From Rhodobacteraceae bacterium WD3A24 (GTDB lineage Bacteria > Pseudomonadota > Alphaproteobacteria > Rhodobacterales > Rhodobacteraceae), in the NCBI GenBank assembly GCA_002967695.1, contig PUHN01000008.1, positions 1 through 64,000 on the forward strand: a stretch of DNA of 64,000 nt, given 5' to 3'. This document shows, one piece after another, positions 1 through 9,043 of the stretch; the stretch's first letter is position 1; each line of letters starts with the position of its first letter. The translations under genes were made by a program, and so were the position numbers. The notes under the pieces were generated by a model, which saw nothing but the letters and a program-made list of their open reading frames with translations, was not told where the DNA came from and did not search any database.

Positions 1-2
1 CG

Positions 3-2072
3 CGCCAGCCGGCCGCCGCATCCCCGCGGCCGGCGCGGCGCGCCCGCGGGCCGCTGGCCTGGCTCGGGCGGTTGCTGCGCCTGCTCGGCCGCCTGTTGTG
101 GGCCGTCTTCTGGCGCGCGACGCTCGCGCTCGTGGTGATTTTGGCGGGGGCGAGCTTCTACTTCTACACCACCCTGCCGCCGGTGACCGAGATGCTCGAC
201 GGGCGCGCACGCGGCTCGGTGACGCTGCTCGACGCCAGCGACGAGGTCTTTGCATGGCGCGGCGAGACCTTCGGCGGGCAGATCACCGCCGACACCGTTT
301 CGCCGCATCTGATCAACGCCATCGTGGCCACGGAAGATCGCCGGTTTTTCACGCATTTCGGGGTCAGCCCGCGAGGGATCGCGGGGGCCATCATGATCAA
401 TCTGCGCGAGGGCCGCGGCCCGTTCGAGGGGCATGGCGGTTCGACCATCACCCAGCAGGTGGCCAAGCTGCTGTGCCTTGGCGAGGAATTCGACCCGCAG
501 GAGTGGGAGACTCAGGCCGACTACGAGGCCGACTGCCGTCGCACGACCCTGTGGCGCAAGGTCCAGGAGGTACCGTATGCCTTCGCGCTGGAAAGCCGGT
601 ATTCCAAGAACGAAGTGCTGAGCATCTATCTCAACCGCGTGTATCTGGGCGCGGGCGCCTATGGCTTCGAGGCCGCCGCGCAGCGCTATTTCGGCAAGTC
701 GGCCAATGCCGTGACCCCCGCCGAGGCGGCGATGCTCGCCGGGCTTCTGGTGGCGCCGTCCTATTACGCGCCCACCCGCGATCTCTCCCGGGCGCAGGCG
801 CGCGCGGCGACCATCATCACCCTGATGGAGGAGCAGGGCTTTCTCACCGCCGCGGAGGCCGCCCATGCCCGCGCCAACCCCGCGCAGCTTTCCGACGCCG
901 CCGAGGCCCGCGCGGGCGGCTACTTCGCCGACTGGGTCATGGCCAGCGGCCCGTCCTTTCTGACCCGCGACACCACCGAGGATGTCGTCATCCGCACCAC
1001 GCTGGATCAGCGCATCCAGACCGCGGCCGAGGAGGCGCTCGCGCAGGTCTTCGAGGAGCGCGTGCGCGAGGAGTCCGACGCGCAGGCGGCGATCGTGGTC
1101 ATGTCGGCCGACGGGGCGGTGCGCGCGCTGGTGGGCGGCCGCGACACGCAGGCCGCCGGCACCTTCAACCGCGCCACGCAGGCGTTGCGTCAGACCGGTT
1201 CGGCCTTCAAGCCCTTCGTCTATGCCGTGGCGATGGATCTGGGATACCGGCCCGGCGACACGGTGGAGGACGCGCCGCTGACGATCGACGTGCCCGGTTC
1301 GGGGCCGTGGAGCCCGCGAAACTTCAACGGGGAGTTCGCGGGCACGGTGACGCTGACCGAGGCGTTGAGCCGGTCGCTCAACATCCCGGCGGTGCGAATC
1401 TCCGAATCCGTCGGGCGCGACCTCGTGCGCCAGGTGGCCAACGGATTCGGTCTGCGCAGCGACCTCGCCGAGGGCCCCGCGCTTGCTCTCGGGGTGTCGC
1501 TGGCCACGCCGCTTGAGATGACGGGGGCCTATGCCGGCATCCTCAACGGGGGCAGCGCCGTTCGCCCCTACGGCGTGCGCGAACTCTCTCTCGTCGGGCA
1601 GGATGAGCCCCTGATGGGCCGCGGCGGCGGAATCCGCGAGCGGATCATCACCGAGGACGCCGCGCGGCGGCTCATCTACATGATGCATCAGGTCGTCGAG
1701 ACCGGCTCGGGCCGGCGCGCCGGCCTGGAGGGCCGCGAGGCCGCCGGCAAGACCGGCACGACCCAGGAGTCGCGCGACGCCTGGTTCGTGGGCTTCACCG
1801 CCGATTACGTCGCCGGGGTCTGGATGGGGTATGACGACAACACCTCGCTGACCGGCGTGACCGGGGGCGGGCTGCCGGCCGAGATCTGGCGCGAGACGAT
1901 GGAGCGGGTCCATGACGGCATGCCCGCCCGGCCGCTGCCCATGTGGCGGCCCGGACAGGAGACGCGCGGCGGTGAACCGGTTGCGCGCCGCGATGACGGC
2001 GAGGATGGCGGGCGCGACGGGCTGGCCGGCACTGTCCGCGACGCGTTGAGCGAGATATTCTCGCGCAACTGA
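3..2072 (+). CDS. Class A penicillin-binding protein (PBP1A-like transglycosylase/transpeptidase), 5' end outside window
   Basis: This bifunctional enzyme polymerises lipid II into glycan strands and cross-links the peptides on the outer face of the inner membrane. The frame is open from base 3 with no good start, and the residues before the first possible start (TTG at 72) form a basic, proline/alanine-rich cytoplasmic tail, so the true start lies upstream. Counting from the TTG, one membrane helix covers about residues 8-32. The GT51 domain follows with EDRRFFTHFG (catalytic Glu88) and GGSTITQQ (about 122-129). A short cysteine-containing insert separates it from the RKVQE motif. The transpeptidase domain has SAFK (Ser377, Lys380), SLN and KTGTT (about 560). 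At least 689 residues are visible. No partner gene is adjacent. Confidence 0.93.
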   Translation, partial: RQPAAASPRPARRARGPLAWLGRLLRLLGRLLWAVFWRATLALVVILAGASFYFYTTLPPVTEMLDGRARGSVTLLDASDEVFAWRGETFGGQITADTVSPHLINAIVATEDRRFFTHFGVSPRGIAGAIMINLREGRGPFEGHGGSTITQQVAKLLCLGEEFDPQEWETQADYEADCRRTTLWRKVQEVPYAFALESRYSKNEVLSIYLNRVYLGAGAYGFEAAAQRYFGKSANAVTPAEAAMLAGLLVAPSYYAPTRDLSRAQARAATIITLMEEQGFLTAAEAAHARANPAQLSDAAEARAGGYFADWVMASGPSFLTRDTTEDVVIRTTLDQRIQTAAEEALAQVFEERVREESDAQAAIVVMSADGAVRALVGGRDTQAAGTFNRATQALRQTGSAFKPFVYAVAMDLGYRPGDTVEDAPLTIDVPGSGPWSPRNFNGEFAGTVTLTEALSRSLNIPAVRISESVGRDLVRQVANGFGLRSDLAEGPALALGVSLATPLEMTGAYAGILNGGSAVRPYGVRELSLVGQDEPLMGRGGGIRERIITEDAARRLIYMMHQVVETGSGRRAGLEGREAAGKTGTTQESRDAWFVGFTADYVAGVWMGYDDNTSLTGVTGGGLPAEIWRETMERVHDGMPARPLPMWRPGQETRGGEPVARRDDGEDGGRDGLAGTVRDALSEIFSRN

Positions 2073-2188
2073 TGCGGCGCGGGCGGGGCTCAACGGTGTC
2101 TTGACACTTTCAGGCGACGCTGCGGTAATGCGGCCTCGGCCCCGCGGGGTGGCGCCCGGCCGGCCGATGCGTAGGGAGTCGACGGGGT

Positions 2189-3925
2189 ATGGTGCAGGAC
2201 GAAGGGGGGCGCGGGCGCAGCGAGCTGCGCGCCGCGCGGGCCGAAGGCCACAGGCTGTTCGCGGCGGTGTTCGTGTTCAGCATCTTCGTCAACCTGTTGA
2301 TGCTGACCGGCCCGATCTTCATGCTTCAGGTCTATGACCGTGTGCTCGGCAGCCGCTCGGAGGCGACGCTCGTCGCGCTGCTGGTGCTGGTGGCATTCCT
2401 GTTCTTCATGATGGGGGTGCTCGACTACGCCCGCGGTCGGATCACCGCGCGCGCCGGTGCCCGGTTTCAGGAGCGGCTCGACCGCCGTGTCTTCGAGGCC
2501 GCGCTGCATCGTCTCGTCGCCCGCCCGGAAGATCCGCAGGCCCTCGCCGCGCAGCGCGATCTCGAATCCATTCAGCGGTTTCTTGCCTCGCCAACACTTC
2601 TGGCGCTGTTCGACATCCCGTGGACGCCGGTCTTTCTGATCGCGATCTTCCTGTTTCATCCGTGGTTGGGATGGCTGGCGGTGGCGGGCGGCTCGGTGCT
2701 GTTGCTGCTGACCTTTCTCAATCAGCGCACCACGCGCGAGCGGATGGCGCACTCCAACAGCGCCTCGGCGCGCGCCGACCACATGGCCGAGGAAATCAAG
2801 GCCGACGCCGAGCTGGTGCAGGGGCTGGGCATGCGCGAGGCCGCCATCGCGCGCTGGCAGCAGGCGCGGCGCGGGGCGCTGGGCGAGTCGGTCGGGGTCA
2901 ATGACAGGGCGGGCCTGTTCACGACCATCTCCAAGACGTTTCGCCTGTTCCTGCAATCGGCGATGCTGGCGGCGGGGGCGTGGTTCGTCCTGCAGGGCGA
3001 GCTCACGCCGGGGGCGATGATCGCGGCCTCCATTCTGATGGGGCGTGCGCTCGCCCCGATGGAAGCGGCCATCGGCCAGTGGGGCGTGGCGCAACGCGCG
3101 CAGGAGGGCTGGACCCGGCTCGCGGCGCTTCTCGGCGCCCAGCCGCCCGAGCCGGTGCGTACGCCGCTGCCCCAGCCGCGCGCCCTGCTCGATGTCCAGC
3201 AGCTCACCGTCGTGCCGCCGGGGGAGCACTACGCCTCATTGAGGATGGTCTCCTTCCGTCTCCAGCCCGGCCATGCGCTTGGCGTCATCGGTCCAAGCGG
3301 GGCCGGCAAGTCCACCCTGGCGCGCGCGCTCACGGGGGTCTGGCGCCCGGCTGGCGGCAAGGTCAGGCTCGACGGTGCCGCGCTGGATCAATACCCCCCC
3401 GAGGCGCTGAGCCGTCATGTGGGCTACCTGCCCCAGCGGGTGCCGCTTTTCGAGGGGACCATCGCCGAGAACATCGCCGGGCTGTCCGCCACCCCCGACC
3501 CCGAGGCCGTGGTCACCGCCGCCCGGCGCGCCGCCGCCCACGAGATGATCCTGTCCATGCCCAAGGGATATGATACCCGCATCACCGGGCAGGGCGGGCG
3601 ACTGTCGGGCGGCCAGATCCAGCGTATCGGCCTGGCCCGCGCGATGTATGGCGACCCCGTCATCCTCGTGCTCGACGAGCCCAACGCCAATCTCGACAAT
3701 GAAGGCTCGACCGCGCTCAACGCCGCGATCCGCCAGCTCAAGGCCGAAGGGCGCGCGGTGTTGATCATGGCCCACCGCCCCGCCGCGATTCAGGAATGTG
3801 ACCTGCTTCTGGTGCTTGAGGGCGGCGCCCGCAAGGCGTTCGGGCCACGCGACAAGATCCTGCGCGAAGTTGTGCAGAACCATACCGAACTGTTGCAGAA
3901 TGCCGGGCCGGGGGGGGTGTCATGA
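2189..3925 (+). CDS. Type I secretion system permease/ATPase (PrtD/AprD family)
   Basis: This is the inner-membrane ABC component of a type I exporter, which would couple ATP hydrolysis to one-step secretion of RTX-type proteins. The 578 residues match the PrtD size. Residues 1 to about 300 carry the six-helix ABC exporter domain and start almost directly with a hydrophobic segment, without the N-terminal C39-like domain of HlyB. The ATPase domain shows GPSGAGKS at 368-375, LSGGQ near 472 and the Walker B LVLDEP with Asp496. The gene overlaps the next by four bases (ATGA), so the two are co-translated. The last codons lie in a run of eight G (3910-3917). No TolC-like channel and no glycine-rich RTX cargo gene lie in this window. 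GGGAG upstream of ATG 2189 serves as ribosome site. Confidence 0.93.
   Translation: MVQDEGGRGRSELRAARAEGHRLFAAVFVFSIFVNLLMLTGPIFMLQVYDRVLGSRSEATLVALLVLVAFLFFMMGVLDYARGRITARAGARFQERLDRRVFEAALHRLVARPEDPQALAAQRDLESIQRFLASPTLLALFDIPWTPVFLIAIFLFHPWLGWLAVAGGSVLLLLTFLNQRTTRERMAHSNSASARADHMAEEIKADAELVQGLGMREAAIARWQQARRGALGESVGVNDRAGLFTTISKTFRLFLQSAMLAAGAWFVLQGELTPGAMIAASILMGRALAPMEAAIGQWGVAQRAQEGWTRLAALLGAQPPEPVRTPLPQPRALLDVQQLTVVPPGEHYASLRMVSFRLQPGHALGVIGPSGAGKSTLARALTGVWRPAGGKVRLDGAALDQYPPEALSRHVGYLPQRVPLFEGTIAENIAGLSATPDPEAVVTAARRAAAHEMILSMPKGYDTRITGQGGRLSGGQIQRIGLARAMYGDPVILVLDEPNANLDNEGSTALNAAIRQLKAEGRAVLIMAHRPAAIQECDLLLVLEGGARKAFGPRDKILREVVQNHTELLQNAGPGGVS
3910..3917 (+). repeat. G8 homopolymer at the exporter/adaptor gene junction
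   Basis: Eight consecutive G occupy the last codons of the ABC exporter gene, four bases before the adaptor ATG. In the exporter frame they read Gly-Gly-Val-Ser-stop. One extra G, or a minus-one ribosomal slip here, would run the exporter frame straight into the adaptor frame with no stop in between. The tract is also the only candidate ribosome site for the adaptor. Confidence 0.8.
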
Positions 3926-5262
3926 GCCGCGAGAGCACCGATGCCACCGCCGCCGCCGACCGCGCCGATGAGCGCCGCTGGACCGCCCGGACGCCCGTGG
4001 TGCTGGGCTTCGCGGCGCTGGTGTTGCTCGTCGGCGGTTTCGGCACATGGAGCGTGACGGCCGAACTCTCCGGCGCGGTCATCGCGCCGGGCGAGGTGGA
4101 GGTGGAGCAGAACCGCCAGGTCGTCCAGCACCCCGACGGCGGCGTCGTCGACGATATCCGCGTCGAGGAAGGCCAGGCCGTGGAGGCCGGCGAGACGCTG
4201 ATCCGCCTCGACGGCACGCTGCTGCGGTCGGAACTGACGATCGTCGAGAGCCAGTTCTACGAGGTGTTGGCCCGGCGCGGCCGGCTCACCGCGGAACGCG
4301 ACGGCGACGATCAGGTGACCTTTCCGCCCGAGCTGATCGCCGCGGCGGCCGAGACGCCCACGGTCGCGGCGCTGATGGAGGGGCAGCGGCGCCTTTTCGA
4401 GGCACGCGTCGACTCGCGCACGCAGCAGATCGAGCAACTCGAACGGCGCCGCGCGCAGATCCGCTCCCAGATCGAGGGGATCGTCGCCCAGCTCGACGCG
4501 CTTGAGACGCAGACATCCCTGATCGAGCGCGAACTCGAAGGCCAGCAGTCTCTGCTCGACCGGGGGCTGGCGCAGGCGAGCCGTGTGCTCGCCCTCGAGC
4601 GCGAGCGCGCGCGCCTGGCCGGCACGCGCGGGTCGCTGCTGTCCGAGCGGGCGCAGGCCGAGGGCCGTATCACCGAGATCGAGCTGGAGATACTCACGCT
4701 CGAAACCCAGCGCCGCGAGGACGCGCAGACCGAATTGCGCGAGATTGGCGTGCGCGAACTCGAGCTGGCCGAACGCCGCCGCGCCTTGCGCGAGCGGCTC
4801 GAACGGCTCGACATTCGCGCGCCCGTATCGGGCGTGGTCTACGGGCTGCAGGTGACGACCCCGCGCGCGGTGCTGCGTGCCGCGGAGCCGGCGCTGCATC
4901 TGGTCCCGCAGGATCGCCCGTTGGTGATCTCGGCACGGGTTGATCCCAACGACATAGACCAGGTTTTCGTCGGGCAGGCCGCGCGGCTCGTCTTTCCCGC
5001 CTTCAACATGCGCAATACGCCCGACATTTCCGGGCAGGTCGCGCTCGTCTCGGCCGACGCCTTCACCGACGAGCAGAGCGGCCAGAGCTATTTCCGCGTC
5101 GAAATCGTGCTCAGCGAGAGCGGGCGCGAAATGCTGGGCGAGCGCGCGCTGGTGCCCGGCATGCCGGTGGAGGCCTTCATCCGCACCGAGGAGCGCACGC
5201 CGCTGGCCTATATCGTCAAACCCCTGACCGACTATTTCGACCGCGCCTTCCGCGAGAGCTGA
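3922..5262 (+). CDS. HlyD/PrtE-family periplasmic adaptor of type I secretion
   Basis: This membrane-fusion protein would bridge the preceding ABC exporter to an outer-membrane TolC-type channel. The 446 residues have the family order: a short cytoplasmic tail, one membrane helix at about 25-45, a lipoyl/barrel half-motif with the PDGGVV element near residue 72, a long Glu/Arg/Leu-rich coiled-coil hairpin from about 90 to 295, the second lipoyl half (RAPVSGVV, near 300), and a C-terminal beta-barrel region ending near FDRAF. It starts at the ATG of the ATGA overlap with the ATPase gene. The G-run just before it is the only purine-rich stretch available as ribosome site. Absence of the outer-membrane component nearby is common, since TolC is usually encoded elsewhere. 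Confidence 0.93.
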   Translation: MSRESTDATAAADRADERRWTARTPVVLGFAALVLLVGGFGTWSVTAELSGAVIAPGEVEVEQNRQVVQHPDGGVVDDIRVEEGQAVEAGETLIRLDGTLLRSELTIVESQFYEVLARRGRLTAERDGDDQVTFPPELIAAAAETPTVAALMEGQRRLFEARVDSRTQQIEQLERRRAQIRSQIEGIVAQLDALETQTSLIERELEGQQSLLDRGLAQASRVLALERERARLAGTRGSLLSERAQAEGRITEIELEILTLETQRREDAQTELREIGVRELELAERRRALRERLERLDIRAPVSGVVYGLQVTTPRAVLRAAEPALHLVPQDRPLVISARVDPNDIDQVFVGQAARLVFPAFNMRNTPDISGQVALVSADAFTDEQSGQSYFRVEIVLSESGREMLGERALVPGMPVEAFIRTEERTPLAYIVKPLTDYFDRAFRES

Positions 5263-5329
5263 GAAAGGCGGTTTCCGCTGGCGATCTCCGGCGATACTGT
5301 GCCGACGCATTGCAAGAGAGGAGACCGCC

Positions 5330-5794
5330 ATGACGAGCGCCGCCGAGAAACGCCTGTCCGAGATGGGGCTCAGCCTGCCCGACGCGCCGGCTCCGGCCGC
5401 GAACTACCTGCCCTATCTGAAGGCCGGCGGGCTGTTGTATGTCTCCGGCCAGATCAGCCAGGGCGCCGACGGGCTCATCAGGGGCCGGCTGGGCGAGACG
5501 ATGAATGTCGATGAGGGCGCGGCGGCCGCGCAGGCCTGCGCGCTGAGCCTGCTGGCACAGGTGCGCGCGGCCTGTGACGGCGATCTGGGCCGCCTGCGCC
5601 GGGTGGTCAAGCTGACCGGCTTCGTCAATTCCGCGCCGGATTTCACCGACCAGCCCAAGGTGATCAACGGCGCCTCCGATCTGATGGCCGAGGCGCTGGG
5701 CGAGGCCGGCCAGCATTCGCGCTCGGCGGTGGGCGTGGCCGCGCTGCCTATGGGCGTGGCCGTCGAGATCGAGGGGATCTTCGAGATCGCCTGA
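5330..5794 (+). CDS. RidA family protein (YjgF/YER057c/UK114)
   Basis: RidA proteins hydrolyse reactive enamine/imine intermediates released by PLP enzymes such as threonine dehydratase; other branches have different or unknown substrates. The 154 residues match the longer RidA subgroup with the N-terminal extension SEMGLSLPDAPAP. The core pattern is visible: YVSGQ near residue 42, a central helix with the KLTGFVN stretch near 87-93, and the C-terminal GVAALPMGVAVEIEG strand. A GAGAGG-type ribosome site precedes ATG 5330. The stop codon overlaps the ATG of the next gene by one base (TGATG), so the pair is probably translationally coupled. The subgroup is not the archetypal RidA, so the exact substrate is open. 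Confidence 0.9.
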   Translation: MTSAAEKRLSEMGLSLPDAPAPAANYLPYLKAGGLLYVSGQISQGADGLIRGRLGETMNVDEGAAAAQACALSLLAQVRAACDGDLGRLRRVVKLTGFVNSAPDFTDQPKVINGASDLMAEALGEAGQHSRSAVGVAALPMGVAVEIEGIFEIA

Positions 5795-6576
5795 TGGTCG
5801 CGCTCGACCCCGCTTTCCTGACACGGCCCATCGCCCATCGCGGGCTGCACGACCGCACCGGACGCCGGCCCGAGAACTCGCGCGCCGCGGTGCGCGCCGC
5901 GGTCGAGGCCGGTTATGGGGCCGAGGTCGATGTCAGGCTGTCGGCGGACGGGGTGGCGATGGTGTTCCACGACGCCACGCTGGAGCGTCTGACCGACGAT
6001 GCCGGCCCCGTCGATGCACGCACCGCCGCCGAACTCGGGCGCACGCCCCTGCGCGGCGGCGATGGCGAGGGGGTGCCGACGCTGTCGGATATCCTGCATG
6101 TCGTCGCCGGCCGCGCGCCGCTGCTGATCGAGATCAAGGATCGCGACGGGCGCATGTGCCGTGAGGCCGGCACGCTGGAGGCCGCGGTGGCCGCCGCGCT
6201 GGAGGGTTGTGCCGGCCCGGTGGCGGTGATGTCCTTCAACCCGCACAGCATCGCCGAGATGGCCCGGCGCGCCCCCGAGGTTCCGCGCGGGCTGACGACC
6301 TGCGCCTTCAGCGCCGCCGACTGGCCGAAGCTGGACGCGCGGTGCCGGGCCGACCTCGCGGCCATCACGATGTATGATGCCGTCGGGGCCTCGTTCATCT
6401 CGCATGGTGTGCGCGATCTCGCGGCGCCGCGCGTCGCCGAGCTGCGCGCGCGCGGCGCCGCGATCCTGTGCTGGACAGTGGGCAGCAAGCGCGCCGAGGC
6501 CGCCGCGCGCCGGCTGGCCGACAACATCACCTTCGAGGGCTATCTGGCCGATATCCCGGCCGGGGAGCCCACTTGA
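5794..6576 (+). CDS. Glycerophosphodiester phosphodiesterase
   Basis: The enzyme hydrolyses glycerophosphodiesters to glycerol-3-phosphate and an alcohol, recycling phospholipid head groups. The 260-residue TIM-barrel protein has the family signature: the IAHRG strand with His15-Arg16, RPENS at 25-29, metal ligands in AEVDVR (Glu44, Asp46) and the acid/base His59 in FHDATLERLTD. A further acidic motif, LIEIKD, lies near residue 112. No signal peptide is present, so it acts in the cytoplasm, like UgpQ. It starts on the ATG that overlaps the RidA stop codon. No glycerol-3-phosphate transporter is adjacent. Confidence 0.92.
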   Translation: MVALDPAFLTRPIAHRGLHDRTGRRPENSRAAVRAAVEAGYGAEVDVRLSADGVAMVFHDATLERLTDDAGPVDARTAAELGRTPLRGGDGEGVPTLSDILHVVAGRAPLLIEIKDRDGRMCREAGTLEAAVAAALEGCAGPVAVMSFNPHSIAEMARRAPEVPRGLTTCAFSAADWPKLDARCRADLAAITMYDAVGASFISHGVRDLAAPRVAELRARGAAILCWTVGSKRAEAAARRLADNITFEGYLADIPAGEPT

Positions 6577-6631
6577 CCCGTAGCGCGGACGGGCCATGTG
6601 GCCATGGATGGCAGGGGCAACGGCAACCGGC

Positions 6632-7816
6632 ATGAGCGACGCGACCATCGAGATCACAACCCTTGACGGCCTCGCCGGAATCGACGCGGCGACGTGGGAT
6701 GACTGTGCCTGTCCCGAGGCGGCGTCTGGCAGCCGCCCGCGTGACCCGTTCACCACGCATCGGTTTCTCGCGGCGCTGGAGGAGTCCGGGTCGGTCGGGC
6801 GCGGCACGGGCTGGCAGCCGCTGCATCTGCTCGCCCGCGCGGGTGGCGCGCCGATCGGGGTCGCGCCGCTCTATGTCAAGGGCCACAGCATGGGCGAATA
6901 CATCTTCGACCATGTCTTCGCCGATGCGTGGGAGCGCTCTGGCGGCAGCTATTATCCCAAGCTGCAATGTGCGGTTCCCTTCACCCCGGCGACGGGGCGG
7001 CGCCTTCTGGCCCGCGGCGGCGCCGAGGAGACGGGACGCGCGGCGCTGCTGCAGGGCATGGCGCGGCTGGCGGCCGAAAACGGACTGTCGTCGTCGCATG
7101 TGACATTCTGCACCGCCGAAGAGGCCGAGGCGGGCGTGGAGGCCGGATTCCTCCACCGCGTCACCCAGCAGTTCCACTGGGAAAACCGCGGTTATGCCGA
7201 TTTTGACGCGTTCCTTGCCGACCTGGCGTCGCGCAAGCGCAAGGCCATCCGCAAGGAGCGACGCACCGCGCAGGCGTTTGGCGGCACGATCCACTGCCTG
7301 AGCGGTGACGCGATCCGGCCCGAACACTGGGATGCCTTCTGGGCCTTCTATCAGGATACGGGCGCGCGCAAATGGGGCCGGCCATACCTGACCCGTGCGT
7401 TCTTCGAGATCGCGCAGGAACGGCTGCGCGACGACATCCTGCTGGTACTCGCCGAGCGCGACGGCCGCTGGATCGCCGGCGCGCTCAACTTCATCGGGGC
7501 CGACGCGCTTTACGGCCGCTACTGGGGCTGCATCGAGCATCACCCATGCCTGCATTTCGAGCTGTGCTATTATCAGGCGATCGACTGGGCCATCGCCCAT
7601 GGCCTGGGCCGCGTGGAGGCCGGCGCGCAGGGCGAGCACAAGCTCGCCCGCGGCTACATGCCCAGCGAGGTGCATTCGCTTCACTGGTTTTCCGATCCCG
7701 GTTTCCGCACGGCCGCCGCGCGCTATCTCGATGCCGAGCGCGATGCGATGGGCGAAGAGATCGAGGTGCTCACGGCCTACGGCCCGTTCCGCCGGGCCGC
7801 CGGCGAAACTGAATGA
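6632..7816 (+). CDS. FemAB-like GNAT-fold protein (DUF482 family)
   Basis: The family is annotated as peptidoglycan biosynthesis/recognition-like or GNAT N-acyltransferase; its substrate is not established. The 394 residues show the family hallmarks: an aromatic-rich centre (SYYPKLQCAVPFTP at about 105-118), a long basic helix (ASRKRKAIRKERR, around 197-209), and a C-terminal GNAT half ending with HKLARGYMP. I chose ATG 6632 because the protein there begins MSDATIEITTLDG, as in related proteins. An in-frame ATG at 6596 would add 12 residues beginning MWPWM. It stands alone between a phosphodiesterase and phhB on the same strand and could form a loose operon with either. Confidence 0.85.
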   Translation: MSDATIEITTLDGLAGIDAATWDDCACPEAASGSRPRDPFTTHRFLAALEESGSVGRGTGWQPLHLLARAGGAPIGVAPLYVKGHSMGEYIFDHVFADAWERSGGSYYPKLQCAVPFTPATGRRLLARGGAEETGRAALLQGMARLAAENGLSSSHVTFCTAEEAEAGVEAGFLHRVTQQFHWENRGYADFDAFLADLASRKRKAIRKERRTAQAFGGTIHCLSGDAIRPEHWDAFWAFYQDTGARKWGRPYLTRAFFEIAQERLRDDILLVLAERDGRWIAGALNFIGADALYGRYWGCIEHHPCLHFELCYYQAIDWAIAHGLGRVEAGAQGEHKLARGYMPSEVHSLHWFSDPGFRTAAARYLDAERDAMGEEIEVLTAYGPFRRAAGETE

Positions 7817-7882
7817 TCCCACGCGCGAGCGCAGGCGCGCCCGCGCGCCCGAAGGACCGAAACCGCGCAAGGAGGACGACAG

Positions 7883-8179
7883 ATGACCGAAAAGCTCACC
7901 CCGACGGACCGCGAAAGCGCGCTCGAGACACTCGCTGCCGCCGGCTGGCAGGAGGTCGAGGGCCGCGACGCGATCACCAAGACCTACCACTTCGACAATT
8001 TCGTCGAGGCGTTCGGCTGGATGACGCGGGTTGCCCTGCGCGCCGAGAAGATGGACCATCACCCCGAATGGTTCAACGTCTTCAAGACGGTGACGGTGAC
8101 CCTGTCCACCCATGACGCGGGCGGGCTGACCGAGCTCGATGTCAAGCTCGCGCAGTGGATGGACAGGCTCGCCGGCTGA
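7883..8179 (+). CDS. 4a-hydroxytetrahydrobiopterin dehydratase (PCD/DCoH, PhhB)
   Basis: This small enzyme dehydrates 4a-hydroxytetrahydrobiopterin during recycling of the pterin cofactor. Many alphaproteobacteria carry it without an obvious phenylalanine hydroxylase next to it, as here. The 98 residues have the diagnostic KMDHHPEW motif (about 55-62), the following [14 protein letters not shown] strand and the GLTELD end of the active site. An AAGGAGG ribosome site lies just before ATG 7883. It is followed 39 bases later by the mscS-like gene on the same strand. Confidence 0.94.
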   Translation: MTEKLTPTDRESALETLAAAGWQEVEGRDAITKTYHFDNFVEAFGWMTRVALRAEKMDHHPEWFNVFKTVTVTLSTHDAGGLTELDVKLAQWMDRLAG

Positions 8180-8218
8180 CGCCGCCCGCGCGCCGGGAGA
8201 TCAACGAGAGGGACAGAT

Positions 8219-9007
8219 ATGGCACAATGGTTCATTGCGCTGGCGATCGACGTCGCCACCGCGCTCGTCATCATCATCGTCGCGCTCTGGCTGGCCGGAT
8301 GGGCCAAGGCGCGCATCGACGCGCTGCCCGACCGCAACGCGCGCTTCGACCGCACGCTGGCGCGTTTTCTGGGCAGCATGGCGCGCTATGCGATCCTCAT
8401 CATCGCGGTGGTCTTCGTGCTGGGCCAGTTCGGCATTCAGACCACCTCGCTCGCCGCCGTCATCGGCGCCAGCGCGCTGGCCATCGGGCTGGCGCTGCAG
8501 GGCACGCTGGCCAATCTCGCCGCGGGCGTGATGCTGGTGATGTTTCGCCCCTTCAAGGTGGGCGATTACATCACCGCGGCCGGGCAGTCAGGCACGGTGG
8601 AGGCGATCTCGCTGTTTTATACCGAACTCCAGACGCCCGACAATGTGCGCATCATCGTGCCCAACGGCGATATCTGGGCCTCGGCCATCACCAACTATTC
8701 GCATTATTCGACGCGGCGCTGCGACATGGTCTTCGGGGTCTCCTATGACACCGACCTGAAAAAGGCCGAAGGGATCATCCGCGAGTGCATCGCGGCCGAC
8801 AGCCGCGCCCATGCCGACCCCGAGCCTTTCGTCAAGGTCACCAATCTGGGCGATTTCTCGGTGGATTTCACCGCGCGGGTGTGGTGCGACGCCGGCGATT
8901 ACTGGAACATGAAGTTCGATCTGACCCGCGCGGTCAAGGAGGCGTTCGATGCCGGCGGGGTCGATATTCCCTATCCGACGCAGACGCAGCTCAACATCCC
9001 CCTCTGA
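8219..9007 (+). CDS. Small-conductance mechanosensitive channel (MscS family)
   Basis: This inner-membrane channel opens under membrane tension to release solutes on hypo-osmotic shock. At 262 residues it is of MscS size, without the large periplasmic extensions of MscK or YbdG types. A first hydrophobic helix lies at about residues 4-24, a second near 57-75, and the pore-lining TM3 carries the expected Ala/Gly packing (ASALAIGLALQGTLANLAAGVML, residues about 83-105). The beta domain follows with PFKVGDYI and the IPNG-like stretch IIVPNGDIW. The end of the C-terminal domain reads DIPYPTQTQL, typical of the family. GAGAGG precedes the ATG. Confidence 0.94.
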   Translation: MAQWFIALAIDVATALVIIIVALWLAGWAKARIDALPDRNARFDRTLARFLGSMARYAILIIAVVFVLGQFGIQTTSLAAVIGASALAIGLALQGTLANLAAGVMLVMFRPFKVGDYITAAGQSGTVEAISLFYTELQTPDNVRIIVPNGDIWASAITNYSHYSTRRCDMVFGVSYDTDLKKAEGIIRECIAADSRAHADPEPFVKVTNLGDFSVDFTARVWCDAGDYWNMKFDLTRAVKEAFDAGGVDIPYPTQTQLNIPL

Positions 9008-9011
9008 GGGA

Positions 9012-9031
9012 AGGGGGCCGCGAGACCCCCT
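9012..9031. terminator. Weak hairpin between convergent mscS-like and peroxiredoxin genes
   Basis: The stem AGGGGG/CCCCCT encloses an eight-base loop in the 36-base gap between two convergent genes. It lacks a clear T-run on either side, so it could be a weak bidirectional terminator or simply chance in GC-rich sequence. Confidence 0.3.
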
Positions 9032-9043
9032 CCGCCGGTGGCG

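Noticed and set aside
3790-5331. A 513-codon minus-strand frame across the HlyD-type adaptor
   Set aside because: Antisense shadow; the plus-strand adaptor has a complete family architecture.
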